Below are positions 12,501-24,794 of a stretch of 64,000 nucleotides of DNA, one piece after another. The position numbers were made by a program, and so were the translations under genes. The notes below the pieces were generated by a model that did no database searches, was not told the DNA's origin, and was given only the letters and a program-made list of their open reading frames with translations. The stretch's first letter is position 1, and the number at the start of each line of letters is the position of its first letter. The stretch is from Theristus sp. LFF4_11. Taxonomy: Eukaryota > Nematoda > Chromadorea > Monhysterida > Xyalidae. The stretch covers positions 97,656 to 161,655 of the forward strand of contig JASANC010004694.1 in assembly GCA_030248135.1 (NCBI GenBank), read 5' to 3'.

Positions 12501-15500
12501 TTCACGAAGAAAACAGCGCTCATGAACACGCATTGTGGTCAAGACATACTCGAGCGACAATGGAACTGGAATGTGGTGGAACTGTGGTGAATATTATTAG
12601 ATATTATCAGAATTGCATATTTTTGAACGCGCAAGAACACAACGAACGGACATGGACAGACGCGAGCAGCAGCAGCGACCGACACGCGCACAACAACTGC
12701 AACAGGTGCTCGTCATCGGCATCGCTCGTGCGCAGTCGGTAGGCGGCCCACAGCAGACGCACAGCATGACGCGCGTCGAGGCTGTCCAGCCGCGACAGCA
12801 GGCGTCCGTTCAACGTCATCGCACACAACACGTCGTTCACGACACTCTGCTCACCGAGTTGCATGTCCGGCGGCAATGCAGCGCAGCATTCGATGTATCT
12901 GCAATCGCTCGCTTTGCACTTTGCCGAAAACGGTGTTTTGTTCGAGCAGTGAAGACAATTGTTCGAACGGTGATAGTGACAGTGATACTGCAAGTATGAT
13001 AATACAGAAGTATCATCACGAAACAATAATAAATAATACAAGAAACGCACAGCAAGTCTCTCTCGATGTCGTGCGTGTCGACAAAGCATGATCGCCAGCA
13101 CTGGTACACACTGACAACGGCTGCGTTCAGTTGAACAGGCCAAATGCGCTCCGTCAACAACAAAACACGCTGGGAAAAAATGAAGTATAAATGTTCACGA
13201 ACGCAGCAACTGAACATTTGGGTGGCATACAATAACGCCAAAAAGGCTGTACTGAATACACGAGACACAAACAACCTTGAGGTAGAGATCGAGCAGCGTG
13301 ACAATGTCGAGACGGTTGACCTGTTCGAGGAATTGCTGCACGGCGTTCGCCTCACTGCCATCTGCGTCCACCGAAAGCAGCGCACTCAGCGGCGACGTGC
13401 TTGGACTCTTCAGCAAGCCAGCAGCACCGGGCGCAGCAGAGTGTGGCACCGTAGTCGCGTCACAGTCGAGTTGCGTCGTTCCGCTGCACGCTTGTGCACT
13501 GCTGTCAAACTGTTGACGTACAGTGACGATTTGTGTGACGTGTTGGCGTAGTTGGTCGCCAAGTGGCAGTGCACGGTTGCACAGGTAGTCGTCGTCAATG
13601 ACGAAGCCTGGCACCAAACGTGACGAGCGGCGTGTGCTGCTGCTGCCGAGGGGCGTTGCTGCTGCCGACGTTGGCGTCGCCCTTCGCTGCCGTCGCCCGC
13701 GCACCTGAGTGCATCGGGTTGCTTTGAATGGCTGGCGTTGTGAAAGCAATGAGGCTTGCTTGCTAGTGCGTGCTGCCGTGTGATACGATGCGATGCTTGC
13801 TTCGAAAAAATGTTACTCCTGGCCGGGCTTGCAGACTGGTTGCATCATAGACATCTAAGATGGCATGAATGGCTCATCCATCTGGTTGAGTCTCTGTTCT
13901 GTTCAGTTACAACAAAAAACCGTCTGGAAACTCCACCGACCGAACGTCGTCTGGGCGGTGAGCTGTGCGCACTGCTGTCGGCCGCGTTGCTCTGTTGATC
14001 GTTGTCACTGTCGATCGGCCACTCCACCGTGGACGTGCATCGGCGCAACAGTGTGCTCGGCACTGTCGTGCACACTGCTCGATGCGTCATCAACTCCACC
14101 TGGCCAATCACCTCTGAAATGGTTGCAACAGATTTGCAGCTTTCAGTTGCACAACCAAATCACCAACACCAACGCTCACCATTCAACAGCGCCGTCACAT
14201 CACCGTCGATCTGGGTGTTTTCATGTCTGACAGCAGTAGCACCTTTATGCCACACCTCACCAGCGTCACGCACAGCTTTCGACGTCGGCGTTGTCTTGAT
14301 GGTGCTCGCCGTTTCATCAGAAGCAGATTCACAAGAACAACCGGCCAAAACATCTGTCCAGTCCACAGAGTGCATCATCTCCTGCAGTTTTTTGTTCGTC
14401 TTTGAAACGGATCCAGCTCAGAAGCAGAACAATCAACAAAATCTCAGTCTTACCGTGTTTGTATTCGTGCTGATTTCGTACAACTTGGCCAAAGCTGAGC
14501 CAACTGTGCTCCACCTGTGAACGTAGCAAATGCACATGAAACGATGAACCATAACAAATGTGTATCCTGGGACTTTCAGTTTACCTCAGTTGATTCAGTT
14601 CACCGGTTGTCACACGATACGGCTTTGGGGCTTTTGGCTGGAACTGCTCGGAGTGCCTTGCAATCAAAACTTCCAAACGGTCTATTAACTGAAAGCAAAA
14701 GAACTTTTTCGTACGCTTTTCAAAGCATTCGCAGCAATTCCAACTGGCAACCTCGTTTCGTTGTTCCGATGTGTAGCGAATGTCAGTGCCCCTCGTGAAA
14801 GCACCATGCAAATCTTCCTCCTTTGTGTACGGAAATATTCCCCCTATTCGATCTCGTAGTATTGCTCCAGTCACATAATTTGCATGGCGATCAAACGCGA
14901 GAGCTATCAGTTTTAGGCAGTCTGAAACAGCGAACTGATCACAAAAAAATCAAAAGGATGGACAGCAGCAAAAAAAGGAAAAATGGTATGAAACCAAACC
15001 GAGAAATTCGCACAGAACGAATTCACAACAGATCAATTTGTCGAAGCATGGGAAAAAATGTTCGTCTACCAGAAGACCCTAAATTCAATTGAATCGGCTA
15101 CAATGACGATCCAGATCAATAGAATTCCGAAACAAAAAAAAAACAAAATCGCACATGTCTGAATGCGTTTCGAGCAACAAAAAACCGTCGCAATTGAATA
15201 GCAGCACAACCGAGATTGTACCAAACGGAACATGAACGAGCGTCAATTTTGACTGCCTGAAAAAAAAAGAGAGCTCGAGAAAGAGAATTGTGGAAATTCA
15301 AGGCAGCCCAGTTGCACCGAGCTTTAAAACGCAGACAGAACAGCGTACGCGGATATAGCAAGCGATTGCAGCTTCGAACTCCTCTGTTCGCATGTAGAGA
15401 TCACCCAGATTGCGCTGGATGCCGTTAAACAAACGCTCAACCATGGACAGGCACTGCGAACTGTCCACGGAAACATCGGCCAACGATTTCAGAGACACCT

Positions 15501-16678
15501 GCACAGAAAACATATTATATGCTATGGTGGCGCTTCACTCTTCAATCAAACACTCAAGAATTCATTTGCGAAACTGAAATACAACATGACTACAAAATAA
15601 TCTTCATTCTTTCAGACAACCCAGACCACCGGATTAGTGTCAGAAAAAACCCGGAATTTTTGCAAGTTAAGATTTGTTCAAAGCGTCTCGCCGATCTGAG
15701 TTCAGCTACACCATTTGCAGTGCGACCCGGTGAAGTATAACGAAAGCACTTTTTTCAAAACACCTATGTCTGGACTTTGGACATTTCAGTTCAGCCAAGT
15801 CATTTCAACGCTAAAAATTGACCCTAGATGTCATCCAAATTAAAAAACATGGAATACGACGGTCGAAATGACCAAATAATCACGACGTACCTCAGCGTAT
15901 GGATCGAAAATGCTTTCTGCCGACAATGTTTCCAGCAGATCAACCGCCTCGGTATGATTTTTATTCACAATCATTTGCAGCGCTTTTTCGAATTGCTGCC
16001 GCAGATGAACTTCCTGATGAATAGAAAAATACTGAAAATTAATTCGGGCAATCACAACAGGTGGAAAGAAGAAAACATGCTAAAAAAAGCTCACCTGTGC
16101 TTCACGAGTCTGAAAATCGTTGTTGATAGACTGACCAGCAGCATCGGCGTTCACATCAGTCCCGTTTTTGTCGTCCACGTCTTGCTGAGTGTCCAAATCT
16201 GCACGGTTGTTTAATGGTGTGCATTAAAGCAGCAATGGGAAACTTCCAAATCAACCAAGTTGTGGGATGGTTCTCCTCTGCATTTCGGCCAAGCTGAAGA
16301 AATCATCTACTGTCTCTGTCAAAATTGTACAATTTCACGCAAGCAACCACAACTTCAAGTAACCTTGCCAATCGGACAAGTCTGATAGACTGTCATCATT
16401 GTTGTCGTAGTCTTCTTCATTCTCATCTGAGTCGTCAGAGTTCGAGTCATCATCGGAGGAACTCGCATTCGAGTTTGAGTCTGTCATTTGTGCCTCTTCT
16501 TCCTCACTGCTGCTGCCGTCGGCTGATGTTGCCGCTGACGTCGTCGCCGTCGCAACCTCATCCACATCCTCCACATCGTTATTTTCAAAATCTATCCCAC
16601 GCACATTTTCACCTTCATCAGAACAAGCACTTGGACCATTCACGGAACTCGACGCCTGGTGCTGCTGCTGGACATTCA
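6553..16678 (-). CDS. CABIN1: CABIN1 / Hir3-type subunit of the HIRA histone chaperone complex
   Basis: CABIN1 is the TPR scaffold of the nuclear HIRA-UBN-CABIN1 complex, which deposits histone H3.3 independently of replication; in vertebrates it also binds calcineurin and MEF2. About 20 short exons run down the minus strand. Landmarks in order: an acidic Ser/Asp/Glu-rich N-terminus (about 16678-16370), TPR-like helices FEKALQMI and AVDLLETL (about 16050-15890), NLGDLYMRTEEFEAAIACY (15500-15365), VWYNLGCAAIQLRRFFVARN (15260-15170), a basic RRSSRL patch (13.6 kb), LMADYSFKNNDFEMA (10.5 kb), RLATIYTHRRS (8.95 kb) and GIWRYPSDDIDRNGSFAYHM (8.6 kb), the last closely matching the vertebrate [20 protein letters not shown] block. 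The final exons are 8294-7076 (interrupted by a hAT insertion) and 6948-6553, joined in phase 0, stop TGA. Start at ATG 16678 is the first plausible methionine; a further 5' exon is possible. Confidence 0.87.
7251..8043. mobile_element. hAT-like nonautonomous element A, unhit copy, inside a CABIN1 exon
   Basis: The ends are TAGAGTTGGTAAAAAACCGG and, from the other side, TAGGGTTGGCACAGGAAAAA. Flanking 8-bp direct repeats CGCTCGAC lie at 7243-7250 and 8044-8051. An 8-bp duplication with TAGGG ends is the hAT signature. The 793 bp carry no transposase. Removing the element and one duplication gives an uninterrupted CABIN1 reading frame (TNWSSV running on into VFGFEFSNEPF). The copy contains uncut GTTTCCAG (near 7530) and GTTCACTGC (near 7855), the sites into which elements B and C inserted in the copy at 48036-50710. 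Confidence 0.85.
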
Positions 16679-16699
16679 TTTCTTCGTTCGTGTCCCTCG

Positions 16700-19176
16700 C
16701 GTGATTCACATTTAGACATTAAAGCGGCATTCATACAATGTTTTTTAAGCACGCGCGGCTATTAAACACTGCAAAACGCGTTCGCGTTGTTTCATTAGCG
16801 CCCCCAACAGGAGAATGATAGAGGGGCGCGGGGGGGGGGGGGGGGAGCGCACACAACACGGGCGCAACCAGCAGCGCACAACGCGGGGGGGGATAGCGGG
16901 GGGGGGGGGGCGGGGGGGGGGGGGGAAAAAAAAAGAAAAAAAAAAAATAAAGTGAAGAAACAGAAAGGAGAAAAGCGAAGGAGAGAGAGAAAGAAATGCC
17001 AATGTCGCTGGGCTTGTGTGACAAGTGCTCTGCATTGGCTGCCCTTCTTTTCTAAAAACCGGACGTCCATCCAAGCTGTTACGATGCTCAAAAACTTTAT
17101 TAAATTAAATTCAAAATGTTGTCAAAAATTCAAAAAGTCCAAATGCTGTCTTTGGGATTTTTTGACCAACAGACTACTTTTCAAAGTTGTTTTATTGTTT
17201 TATTCTGTTGCATTATTTCATTTGAAGTTTGGTTGTGGAAGTTTGATTGGTTGTGATTTTTGTTGTTTTTTATTATTGTTCGTGTGCTGAAACTTTGACG
17301 AGGTAGCTTTCAAAAAACGGTGAGCAAGCAAGCAAACAAAACAGGTGGTTTTTTGATCAACAACAAACAATTGCAAAATTTAAAAAACATCAATCAGAAC
17401 AACGAACGGGGACAAGAAAACCGAAGACAGAATCTGATCATGTGTGTGGCAAGTTTTACTGGACAAATGCAACAAATATTTTGCAGTGAAAGAAGAGCTG
17501 AAGCTGGTGCTAATTTCAAAATGATTTCGTTTGCCAGGGAATTTTATTTGAAATCCCGTGAAAATCGAATCAAACAAGATTGATTTTCTCATATTTTATG
17601 TGTCATAACAACCTGTGTTGCCGAGGTGTCTCAGATTTATGTTTCAATTTAACAAATCAATATTGTGAAGCACAGCAATGCGGCAGCTAAAAACACTTTT
17701 TGAATGCACAAAACGTCGTGCAGCTATGCGGCGCCTCTGCGGGCACTAATTGCACAAATCGCATTCAATAAATCACGCAGCTGCCCCCACAGCTACTGGG
17801 GCTTTGCGAACCCGTTTGCATCATTAGCGCACGCAACAGCTGCTGCGTAGCTCTGCGGCGTTTTGCGCGTTCGCGTAAGCATAGTCTCGTTGCTCGCGGG
17901 GCAGCTATTAATTCAAACTGTATGAATGCGCCTTTAGTGTGTGGTGAGAAGTTGTTATTGTCAAAATTGAAGTGAGAGAAGGGAAGGGACACGCAGAAAA
18001 ATAATGCCCCTTTTTCTGTTCACTTCACAAACCCGTGCACTTATTTTTTTCAACAGCCTCGTTTGCTTCTAAAAACAATGCAGATGCACCCGTTTTTGTT
18101 TCTGAAAAGTCAAATGAATCTGAATCGATAAGTCCATATATCTGCATGGGTTGCCCTACAACCGGTTGCATTATCTTTCTGCATGGACAGTTTATTATCC
18201 CAAAGTGGCAGATCCTGCACGTTTATCGAAACAAAATCAGTGGGATGATTCAGGTTTTCACCGTTTTTAAGTGAGTCTTCGGTTTTTACGGACTGTCTGC
18301 GTCTTTTGAATCCGATCGTCATCTTTTTGTGTCAGCTCAGCCAAACATCACTTCTGGCATGGTGAAGTGTTGTGCCGTGAACGCTGAAAGCCATGGGACA
18401 GAAAAAACCATGGCCGAAAAACGCACGTTGCATGATGTTCACCTTTTTGGAGTGTTTTTTGTGCGACTCCATTTGACTGTGTCTGGATCTTGAATAACAT
18501 GCAGTTCAATTGTTCAGTCGTGTGTGCAGTGCAGAAATTGAGAGTGCAAGCAAGTTTTTTGTTCAATGACATATTCAACAATGACGATGGGATGCAATGC
18601 GCTGTTGATGTTGTGTGCATGGTCAATGCTTTCTGGAAAAATATGTTTATTACATTTTCCGCAAAATGTGTGTTGTCTTGCCTGGCATTCGCTTTGCTGT
18701 GCATGTTTCCTTGTATTCGATGGAAATGTGCATTTATTTCAATAAAACTAAAATTTCTGTTCGATTTATTGCTCAGCCTAAAGTTTCGACATAGTTTTTG
18801 ATTTTGTTGTTTTATCGAATTTATTATTAAGAGATTTATTATGAGATTGATGAATGAACGGACGGGATAAACCAATTTCTATTTTAACACGATGAATCAA
18901 AGCGTTACGAAGTAAGTTGCAACAACACTTGACTCCAGTTGACTTGTCAACAGTTTTTTAATCGACTTGATTGGCACAGGCTTGAAGCAGGTGACTGCAC
19001 GATCAGCATCCTGGGCAGCGTTTACGACCATCGAAAGCTCTACCGTGGCCGTGTGTTCTTCTTGCTCGTTGTTCCCGCCGTGAGACGCTTGTCTAATTGT
19101 TTTTATTTTTTGGTTCAAGAAGCAACCCCCTATTTCGATCACACAGATTTTCTCAATTTTGGCATTGAGCCTGCAG
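16700..19176. other. Divergent spacer between CABIN1 and STRA6, with poly-G/poly-A tracts
   Basis: This is the shared upstream region of CABIN1 (minus) and the STRA6-like gene (plus). At 16829-16945 there are several runs of 9 to 15 G followed by A-rich purine DNA. The proline-rich and phenylalanine-rich open frames here are read-through of these homopolymers. An open frame at 18348-18875 has no family resemblance. The first STRA6 exon(s), including the N-terminal membrane span, may lie at about 18.95-19.10 kb, but the frame is uncertain. Confidence 0.5.
16829..16945. repeat. Poly-G tracts grading into polypurine run
   Basis: Runs of 9 or more G recur in about 100 bp, then A-rich sequence. 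On the plus strand this can form G-quadruplexes. It lies about 150 bp upstream of the CABIN1 start codon, so it may affect the promoter, or it may simply be an unstable simple repeat. Confidence 0.8.
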
Positions 19177-22100
19177 GGCAAACGCAAGCGACTGTGGCCG
19201 CAATGCTTCGGCGGTCATGGCAACGCCGTGGTGTACGTTCGCTGTTGCAATTATTTACTCATCATACTATTTTTTTATTTTGCTGACAGTTTCAAAATAA
19301 AAATGCAAACCAATAAATGAAAAAATGCTTTTTTGTGAACATTTCGCAGACCGGTGCATTTTCTTGACGAACAATGGGACCGCAGCAGCATTGTTGCATC
19401 GTTTGGCATGGCCACTATTTTGTTGATCAGTCTGATCCTTGGCGACATGCGCATTGGGTGGGAATACCCTGAACAAATACAAGGTATAAACACAAATAAC
19501 AGCAGCTTTTCGGGTCCATAATGGTTGCTCACGTTGCACACTAGTAGTAACTGTGGTACCGTTTTGGCAACCTCAAGTTAGAAACACAAAACCGGTCCTC
19601 AAAGAAGTGGCTGTTTTTGTGCGTTTCAAAACAATGACGGTGTGACTTGAGCTGACCAACTGTTGCTGCCGCCTTCACACTGCAATCAGCATCGTTTGTT
19701 GCCTCGCACAGCCCCCGTGACACTGAGCATGAGCGTGTTTGTAGCGATTGCGCTCTACCCGATCGTGGCTGCAGTCAGCGGTCGTACAACCGTCGGCTAC
19801 TGCATTGGCAGCGTCTACGCCTGGATTGTCAGCGGCGCACTGGTACTGCACGAGATGCCGTGCACGAAATACGACAAGGCACTGTGAAGTTTCTTGTTAC
19901 AGTCGCAATGTTGCAACTGTGATTTCGTAATTTTGTAAAAATGATCACCAGTCAGCCGTCAGCCGTGTCAATCTGAAGTGCGCTGACTGTTTTCGGTTTG
20001 CCCCGGTTTTGTGCGATTTATGTTTTCCAACTGCTTGTTGCACTGCTGCAGCGGACAGCACTACACACGGTGCTGTTGTACCTTCCATTGTTGCTGTGCC
20101 TTGCCTACGTTGCCATTGGCATGCCCGTGCGCGCCCTGTACGTGCTGCTGGCGAATCGAAACGGCACAAAACGCACTCAGTCCATTGGGGTCAGTCCAGT
20201 CAGTCTTCACTGTCGAAAATCGTGCACCGGTGCGCACGTCGTTTCGTTGCAGAGCATTATTTCCGAGCACAACACCGTGCTGCCGCTGCCGGCGTATCAG
20301 GAGGCGCACGTGCGAGAGCTTCTGCGAAATCGAAAGTGGGACAAAATCTTTGAATTTTTCTCCTCTCACCTCCAGTTTGTGTGTGTTTCATTCAGGTACC
20401 ATAAACGAATGCTGAAACAGACACTGACCTCACGGTTGGCATCGATACCAGGTAAGCCATGCACACGACTCAATTGTTTTCGACAGAGTTTGTCTGCGCA
20501 GTCACAAAGCCAGTGATCACTTTGAAGGATTTCGCTACTCAATCTCAGTGCTGCTTGGCATCAACATCAGCATCCTCATTAGCTATGTGGTTGGTTGGTT
20601 GGATGTTTGATAAAGTTTCGGCACAAAGCTACAACAAATGATCGTTGCTCTGGTCTGTTAGCTTGCTGTTTACGTAACGCTGAAGTATTACGAGTTGCGT
20701 GTCTACTTTCTCGATGGACTCGAGGAAAAGCTGACTCGCGTGACAAGACGCTTCAACTTGGACGCTGTTGCGCTAATTGATGGCGCAAATCGGCACGTAT
20801 GGCTGCTGGCTGAGATGACGTACTGGGTAGGAGGAAGGAACGTTGCAATGCAACTTTGGTTGTTCTAGAAGCAACTCATTTAGCCTGCACTGCAAGTCTG
20901 TGCACCCAATAAATCAGCATTCGTGATTTCAGGTGTCAATGGTGGATTTAAAAGGTTAGAATTCGTGTAAAAATGTCCAACATGTTTCTAAAAACTACTG
21001 CAGTGTTCGATGCTGGAGATGGCTGGCCTTGTCACGGTCGCATTCGTGTTTCTTCTGAACTCGACGTCACTTTTATTCGCGTTTCGCTGTTACCGGCGTC
21101 ACCTGCTGCACATTTACATGGGAAAGTTCAAAGGGCTGCCACGTTACGGGCGCACATGGCCACCAACGTCGATTGTGGTCGGTCACTGACAGAAAATAAA
21201 ACATCACCTAAAAGTGACATCAGCTTTGCGCTTCAGGCAGTCTCAGTGCGCTATATTGGCTACCAGCTGGCGTACGCAACGTGGGGCTTTGTGGTGCAGG
21301 CAGTGGCGGTGTCGTCGCTTGTTGTCGTTGTCTACGCGCTGCTCGTTGCGGCACATCGCTACAGTTTGTGGTGGCTCGTAAAATGGCTGCTGCTGGCGGC
21401 CGTGCGCAAACTCGCGTTCGCTATTTTGTGTTCACTCTTTTTACTTTAACTTTTTGCTCAGTTTTCTCATTTCAGACCAACGATTGCATTGTTGATCTTT
21501 ATTCCGCTGATGCAGTACGTCTTAGTGCATTGCTTTTTTCTACAACGCCACGAATCAACCGGTGAACGGCTGCTCAGTCTAGATAATCGGTACAATTGGC
21601 TATGTATTACGAGCATGGAACAGTTTAGAACTCTGTTTCAAACAATCTCACATTCGTTTCAGACGTGCATTTCTGATTTTCCAATACTTCATGGTGTTCG
21701 CAAACACGCCCGTCGGTTTTGCTTCCTCTGTGATGCGTGTCCTGAAAAGCGCCCTCTGTGGCCTGTGGCTGCTGCCGCGACTTGACCTCAGCACGATGCC
21801 ACGGTCGTTCGAACGATTTGATGCCGGTTTGTTGTTTGAGATCATGCTTTTTGTGAAAGAATTCTGACCCGCTTTGTGACCGTCAGAGTGAAGAAAGCAA
21901 GCAGTAATGGATGAATCAGAGATCAGAAGCTACCACACACACAGCGTTTTACGTTGCAGGCTTCTCAGCGTACGTGTGCATGCTGGCCGTGGAGAACGCG
22001 CACACGAATCCACTGCTGGTTGTGTTCTGCCATCTGCTGTCAAAGCACAGCGCTGCCAATCGACCGCCAGCCACCGACTGTTTCCATTATTGTGCGACTT

Positions 22101-22521
22101 TTTGATTGTCAGAAACGATGTGAACCAATCAAAACAATCGGCGAGAATATTTCATGACTCAAACAAAAACCTAAGCGGGATGTGCTCAGTTTTATTTTTC
22201 CGTTCATGTTTTTTATCATTACTATGCGTTTGTGCAGCTAACCACCGAAGGCGGCGTGCGTCAATTGGCAACCGTTGGGCGCTGCTGGTGACTCTGATCA
22301 ACAATCCCGCACTGACCGTTCTCAGGAAAGCGGCGTTGCAAGCAAAGCGCAACCGTGATAAAAACAAGCGCACTGTGCACCCAGGAAACACGCAAGTCAG
22401 TTGTGCGTCCAGCGTCACCATCAGCAGCACCGCTTCCGATTCGAGTGAAACTTCTGATCGTAAAACTGTTATAACCGGCTACAGACTATCAATAGCGATT
22501 GGTGATTTTGATGATGCATGA
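19177..22521 (+). CDS. STRA6: STRA6-like multi-pass receptor for retinol-binding protein (5' end unresolved)
   Basis: In vertebrates STRA6 is a plasma-membrane protein that takes up retinol from retinol-binding protein and binds calmodulin. The order of segments matches vertebrate STRA6 throughout. 19177 on gives GKRKRLWPQCFGGHGNAVV, joined in phase to PVHFLDEQWDRSSIVASFG and a membrane span (donor near 19482). Further exons give VFVAIALYPIVAAVSGRTTV (19.7 kb), LLYLPLLLCLAYVAIGMPVR (20.1 kb), AYQEAHVRELLRNRK (20.3 kb), FRYSISVLLGINISILISYV (20.5 kb), LVTVAFVFLLNS (21.0 kb), YIGYQLAYATWGFVVQ (21.25 kb), ALLIFIPLMQYVL (21.5 kb) and MVFANTPVGFASS (21.7 kb). ENAHTNPLLVVFCHLL lies at about 22.0 kb. 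The last exon gives NRWALLVTLINNPALTVLRK, then a Ser/Thr-rich tail and TGA at 22519-22521; vertebrate STRA6 ends with [21 protein letters not shown]. The N-terminal exon with the first span is not placed. Confidence 0.85.
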
Positions 22522-22545
22522 ATTTGCTGTGTTTTCCTGGACAAT

Positions 22546-24794
22546 TCACAGTTTATATGAAAACAGCCACAACTGTGCAACACTTGTCACAAGCACGACC
22601 GCAGGAGCACGTTCGCAGCTGCCAGCCGTGTTTGCGGCGTGTTCTGTCCATTCGCCTGCCACAGTGGCTGCAGTGTCATGTTCATAATCCAGTGACAGTT
22701 TCGGCCGTTCGGTGTCTGTCCAGTGATGATGGTCGGTCAACAATGGAAATGCAGCCGAAAAATGACACGCACGCGCCAGTTTCACTGGAAGAATGCGGGC
22801 AGCCTGCTCAGTGGCGTTGCCGGTCTCAAACGCACGCATATCAATCTGCTCAACTGACTGCAAACTGGACTCCGACGCAATGCTGGATGCTTTGCCACCG
22901 ACAATCAGCAACGCATCGTACGACAGCAAAGTTAGCAGCACCGAACCGTAGCGAGGCTCTTGCAGACGTAATTCTGCGCAGAAATGCCAAACTTGGTGCC
23001 GTTCGCAAGCAAATATAAGCATGGTATAGCACAATAGTGTGTGCGTGTTTGGGTGCGGCTTATACATTCACGGACTTCACAAAAAACAAATACCAGATTT
23101 AATAAACATAAAAACTCACCAGAAAAATCAACAGCTCTTTCGAGCTATACCAAAACATTGCATGCAGATTTTCTGCATACCGTATTACCCCCAATAAACC
23201 CCCATGGGGGATTAATACGTCAGCGACTTTTAGGGGTGGGGGTTTATTGGTGGGGGGGGATTATTGGTGGGGGGGGGTTTATTTACAAAAAAAATTCTAG
23301 GGGGGGGGTTGTTGAAAAATGGCAAAAATACATTGCATGGTAGGCAAGAAAGTCGCAGAAACTTCTACTCTACATAGAAATTTCCTTTTATAACAGCCTT
23401 TTGTAATGAAATTACTATTAACCATTTGGGGCCTTTGGTAGCACAATTTCATCATTTTCACTGCAACCAGCCACTGAATTCACTGGGTATGTGTTTCAAA
23501 CAGGTCTTTATTATTTGTGGGGGGGGGATTATTCGGAAACTGGTCGGGGGTGGGGGTTTATTGGTGGGGGGGATTAATGGTGGGGGGGGGGGTTTAATGG
23601 GGGTAATACGGTAGTAGTTTGCTGTTTGCGTGTACCTTCCACAAGAATCCAGTCAGCGTTCAGTGAGCACAAGAATTCGCACGTGTCCAGTCTGCCGGTG
23701 TTGCCAAAGCCGCCGCAGAGCACGAGTTTGTCTTTGTGCACGGCCGCCGCCGGCGACACGCGCGCCACTCTGAGCGTCCACTGCTGCTGGTGCCAGTTGA
23801 GGCGTGGCCGGACGCTGTGCCTCGATGCACCGGCCATCGGCGATTCAAGCCAAAGGTCCGCTGAGACAACACGCGACGAGATGATACGCTCGTAGCTGCT
23901 GCCACCGATCAGGAGCATCCGACCGCTGCAAGTGGCAACGGCATCGAATGTTACAGAGAGAGCTGGTTGCTCGCAAACTTTAAAACATCAAAAAGCAGTT
24001 ATTGTCTTAAAAATTCCATTCAAGATTTTCAGCATTATTCAGTGCGTCACTTACTGAAAGACAACAGCGGCGTGTTTGCACTGCGGTTGTGGCATCATGT
24101 CCACCAATAACTGCCAGGTGTGTGCACCAACATGGGCGTTTTGTGCCAATGGCAATGCCTCACAATTGACGAGAAAGCGTTCTGCAGCGTTGTAGCCGCC
24201 ACACAGCACCAGCCACTCTTGTAGCACCACCGCGCTGTGACGTGCGCGAGGCACACGCATCCGGGCAGCCTCCATTGTGCTGCGTTGGTAGCGGTCGAAC
24301 ACTTGCACTTGGTCACTGAAACGGAAACAAACGAATACACGAGTCTGTGTCCCTAATGAGCTGCTCACTTTGTCCTGGGAACAGAGCGCGCCTTTATTGG
24401 AATTTAGAGCTCGTAAAAAGCGACCAGTCTAGTGGGACATACAAATTGTAGACGAATGCAGTTTGTTGCAGCACACAGCAGAACGTCACCTTGCTCGCTC
24501 GAATTGATTGACGCCGCCCGAGAGCCACGCGCGGCTGCCATGCACGGCGACGGCCATTGCGGCGCGTGGCCTCAGTCCGTGACGCCGTGCATTCAGCAGC
24601 CGACTGGTGCCCGCCTCCACGTTCAGCACTTGCATTCCACTGTTCCATGCTTCGGTGCCGTTCGCAAACTTGCGACCGCTGCAAAAGCCGCCGACAATCA
24701 AAAATTCAGGTGATGTGTCGCGCTCCGGTTTTATTGCAGATGTTTGTCGCCAAACATGAAGTAGCGATAAAAGTGCAATAGATGCTACGCTCAT
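22546..24794 (-). CDS. Kelch-repeat beta-propeller protein with signal peptide
   Basis: ATG at 24794 is followed by a hydrophobic leader (MSVASIALLSLLHVW), then kelch-type blades marked by paired glycines: FLIVGGF, AWLSGGV, LVLCGGYN, MLLIGGSS, LVLCGGFG and LLIVGGKA. Six such blades would close one beta-propeller. Exons lie at about 24794-24480, 24315-24057, 23932-23630 and 22975-22546, stop TGA at 22548-22546. The third exon ends LVE with donor GAAG|GTACAC and joins ELRLQEPRYGSV in phase across an intron that holds a G-rich element. No BTB or BACK domain is present, so it is not a Cul3 adaptor of the KLHL type. The leader suggests secretion, or it may be an N-terminal membrane anchor. Its partner is not evident. 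Confidence 0.75.
23178..23613. mobile_element. Poly-G-rich inverted-terminal-repeat element in kelch intron
   Basis: It starts TACCGTATTACCCCCAATAA and ends with the matching reverse complement GGGGGTAATACGGTA. Near both ends lie runs of 7 to 12 G embedded in a repeated GGTTTATTGGTGGGGG phrase. The outermost TA bases could be a TA target duplication. It has no coding capacity. It lies wholly inside the third kelch intron. Confidence 0.65.

Noticed and set aside
16731..17091. Three overlapping proline- and phenylalanine-rich minus-strand frames
   Set aside because: They read through poly-G and poly-A tracts upstream of CABIN1 and are low-complexity artefacts.
18348..18875. 175-codon minus-strand open frame
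   Set aside because: AT-rich, no domain resemblance, no matching exons, and it lies in the divergent spacer.
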